Source: a bacterium (GTDB taxonomy: Bacteria > Planctomycetota > Planctomycetia > Kolteriales > Kolteriaceae). Taken from it: a stretch of 33,802 bases of DNA. Of the stretch, positions 31,985-33,802 are shown in pieces. Location: NCBI GenBank assembly GCA_019753235.1, contig JAIELF010000073.1, positions 1-33,802 of the forward strand, given 5' to 3'. Positions within the stretch are counted from its first letter, which is position 1, and the number at the start of each line of letters is the position of its first letter. The position numbers and the translations under genes were made by a program. The notes beneath the pieces are model-generated. The model saw only the letters and a program-made list of their open reading frames with translations. It was not told the origin of the DNA and ran no database searches.

Positions 31985-33802
31985 ATGCGTCGCGTCAACA
32001 GCGGAGGAGGCTGGCCAGCCGTTTGGTACAGCTTTCGGATGGCTTGGAAGGTCGGCCCGTGGCGATTCTGGCGGGCGATGAGTTCGAAGAATGCTTGTAA
32101 GACCTGCGCCCTTGGAATGGGTGGCCAGCTCGGCGGGATGCGCAACGAAGCGGGTCATTGGCCCGAAGTTTGCAAGAAATCGATGCAGGCGATGGCGGCG
32201 GATATGCAAGGCGCCATCAAGCCTGCATTCTTTGAGCGATACTCCATCGATCAACTTCGAACGTTCTCTCCCCGCGAGATGGAAACCGCCGGCCGACTGG
32301 TCGATCCCTTGATTCTCGAAGAGGGTTCGAAGCATTATCGACCCATCTCTTGGTCCGAGGCGATCGATCGGGTGGTCAAGCGATTGAAGCAGACCACTCC
32401 CGATGAGAGTTTCTTCTACTTCAGTGGTCGATCGTCGAACGAAGCAAGCTTCATCCTTCAACTCTTCGGCAGAATGTTCGGCACCAATAACATCAACAAC
32501 TGCTCGTTCTATTGTCATCAAGCCAGCGGCGTGGGGCTCGCGTCTTCGTTGGGAACCGGAACCGCCACGCTGACGCTGGAAGATGTCGATCATGCCGACT
32601 TGGTCTTTCTCATCGGAGGGAACCCGGCATCGAATCATCCTAGGCTGATGCGAACATTGATGGAGGTTCGCCGTCGCGGGGGACATGTCATCGTGATCAA
32701 TCCCGTCAAGGAGACGGGGCTTGTGAATTTTCGCGTTCCGTCGGATGTATCAAGCCTTCTCTTCGGCACGTCGATTGCCAGTCTTTATTTGCAACCCCAC
32801 ATCGGCGGCGACATCGCGATCATGATGGGGATCGCCAAGACTCTCTTCGAGCGAAACCAGATTGATCGGCCCTTCATCGAGTCGAATACCGATCACTTCC
32901 AACTTTTCGAGCAGCTTTGTCAGCAGACCTCATGGGACGAGATCCTCGATCACGGCGGCGTCTCAAAGGAAGAGATCGTCCGCGCGGCCGACATGTATTT
33001 GGCAGGGAAGAATGTCGTCTTTGCTTGGACCATGGGGATCACGCACCACGCGCACGGCGTTGAGAACGTTCAGATGATCGTGAACTTGGCGCTGCTGCGC
33101 GGCATGGTCGGTCGGCCCCATGCCGGTTTGTTGCCGATCCGCGGGCACAGCAACGTGCAGGGGATCGGCTCGATGGGGGTGACCCCTGCGCTCAAGGACA
33201 AAGTCTTCGAGGCCATCGAGAAAGAGTTTCATGTCAAGCTGCCGACCAAGCCTGGGATGGACACGTTCGCTTGCATGCAAGCCGCGCATCAGGGGCGTAC
33301 GCGATTTGCCCTTTGTCTCGGGGGAAACCTGTTCGGCAGCAATCCCGACGCCAAGTATGCGGCCGAGGCGCTCTCACGCATCGGAAGCATCGTCTACATG
33401 AGCACGACGCTCAATACCGGGCACGCTTGGGGTACCGGAAAAGAGACGATCATCTTGCCGGTCCTCGCACGCGATGAAGAGAAGCAGCCGACCACCCAGG
33501 AATCGATGTTCAACTACGTTCGACTCAGCGATGGAGGAATTCAGCGACATCCGAGCCTGCAAAGCGAGGTGGAAGTCATCGCGGGGATTGCCGAGGGTGT
33601 GCTCGGACGTTCGGGCCCGGTTGATTGGCGGTCGATGCAGCAACACTCGCGTATTCGCGAAGCGATCGCAAAAATCATTCCTGGATATGACCCGATTCAA
33701 GAGATCGAACAAACGAAGAAAGAGTTTCAAATCGAAGGGCGAACTTTTCATCAGCCTCGCTTTCCGACGGCGACGGGCCGAGCGCAGTTTCACGCGACCG
33801 CG
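31985..33802 (+). CDS. YdeP/FdhF-like molybdopterin oxidoreductase alpha subunit (partial)
   Basis: The first 606 codons; the frame is open to the right edge and about 150 residues are probably missing. N-terminal GGGWPAVWYSFRMA, cysteines C38, C41 and C63 (NACKTCALGMGG, PEVCKKS) for an iron-sulfur cluster, AAG/TAGRLVDPL, GRSSNEASFILQLFGRMFGTNN, and CSFYCHQASGVGLASS with C177 as probable Mo or W ligand. Later GGNPASNHPRLM, GITHHAHGVENVQMIVNLALL and LPIRGHSNVQG match E. coli YdeP (formate-dehydrogenase-like family, TIGR01701 type) closely. These enzymes bind bis-molybdopterin guanine dinucleotide; the YdeP substrate is not established, and acid resistance has been linked to it in E. coli. ATG at 31985 has GGGGGAGAG 5 bp upstream. 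No signal peptide, so cytoplasmic. Confidence 0.9.
   Translation, partial: MRRVNSGGGWPAVWYSFRMAWKVGPWRFWRAMSSKNACKTCALGMGGQLGGMRNEAGHWPEVCKKSMQAMAADMQGAIKPAFFERYSIDQLRTFSPREMETAGRLVDPLILEEGSKHYRPISWSEAIDRVVKRLKQTTPDESFFYFSGRSSNEASFILQLFGRMFGTNNINNCSFYCHQASGVGLASSLGTGTATLTLEDVDHADLVFLIGGNPASNHPRLMRTLMEVRRRGGHVIVINPVKETGLVNFRVPSDVSSLLFGTSIASLYLQPHIGGDIAIMMGIAKTLFERNQIDRPFIESNTDHFQLFEQLCQQTSWDEILDHGGVSKEEIVRAADMYLAGKNVVFAWTMGITHHAHGVENVQMIVNLALLRGMVGRPHAGLLPIRGHSNVQGIGSMGVTPALKDKVFEAIEKEFHVKLPTKPGMDTFACMQAAHQGRTRFALCLGGNLFGSNPDAKYAAEALSRIGSIVYMSTTLNTGHAWGTGKETIILPVLARDEEKQPTTQESMFNYVRLSDGGIQRHPSLQSEVEVIAGIAEGVLGRSGPVDWRSMQQHSRIREAIAKIIPGYDPIQEIEQTKKEFQIEGRTFHQPRFPTATGRAQFHATA

Noticed and set aside
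31769..32686. 305-codon open frame on the minus strand
   Set aside because: It lies antisense to the well-supported molybdopterin oxidoreductase; long antisense frames are expected in this GC-rich coding DNA.
1..33802. CRISPR array, rRNA genes or complete prophage
   Set aside because: No regularly spaced repeats, no rRNA sequence and no phage structural genes were seen.

Overview
The window comes from a member of the Planctomycetota (probably class Planctomycetia; genus not determined). The evidence is gene content found almost only in that group: a cytochrome c/DUF1549/DUF1553 protein next to a DUF1501 protein, a huge secreted Pirellula/Verrucomicrobium-type heme-binding dehydrogenase-like protein, tandem small TatA proteins, and many secreted carbohydrate-active proteins with GATC/TCG-rich coding DNA.

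Region 1 (1-3248) is an accessory island. It is visibly more AT-rich than the rest and its three genes all read leftwards: a hypothetical protein, an archaeo-eukaryotic-type primase with a C-terminal winged helix, and a partial gene leaving the window. It stops at the 3' end of a tRNA-Val(CAC) gene (3249-3320), a classic integration site. About 600 bp of non-coding DNA next to the tRNA holds hairpins, an operator-like inverted repeat and three copies of TTGCTAC. No integrase is visible; the other end of the island lies outside the window.

Region 2 (3321-5201) has a 168-bp MITE-like element with perfect 21-bp inverted repeats, then two leftward tatA genes separated by about 360 bp with nothing recognisable in it.

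Region 3 (5202-22331) is a long rightward run: flavin monooxygenase, two-module SGNH/sialate-esterase-like protein, heme-binding PVC-type protein (4-bp overlap with the esterase), secreted glycosidase-like protein, FGGY sugar kinase, DoxX-like membrane protein, purine nucleoside phosphorylase, DUF1549/DUF1553 cytochrome protein and a Tat-exported DUF1501 protein. The likely theme (inference) is uptake and breakdown of an acetylated glycan, with periplasmic heme proteins and a cytoplasmic kinase step, although no transporter or isomerase is present.

Region 4 (22344-26775) holds a leftward pair, YdcF-like membrane protein and an ABC-2 permease built from two repeated halves, divergent from an ArnT/PMT-like glycosyltransferase. 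Region 5 (27036-28488) is a sigma-70 factor gene with a clear intrinsic terminator and a structured upstream region. Region 6 (28489-33802) reads rightwards: a rhomboid-like protein apparently lacking the catalytic serine, a HIT protein, an S41 C-terminal processing peptidase with PDZ domain, and the first 606 codons of a YdeP-type molybdopterin oxidoreductase that runs off the window.

I did not find a complete, clearly new multi-gene system. The best candidates for follow-up are the primase island at tRNA-Val, the odd glycine-rich repeats within the primase, the MITE-like element, the beta-rich insertion inside the DUF1553 domain and the pseudo-rhomboid.
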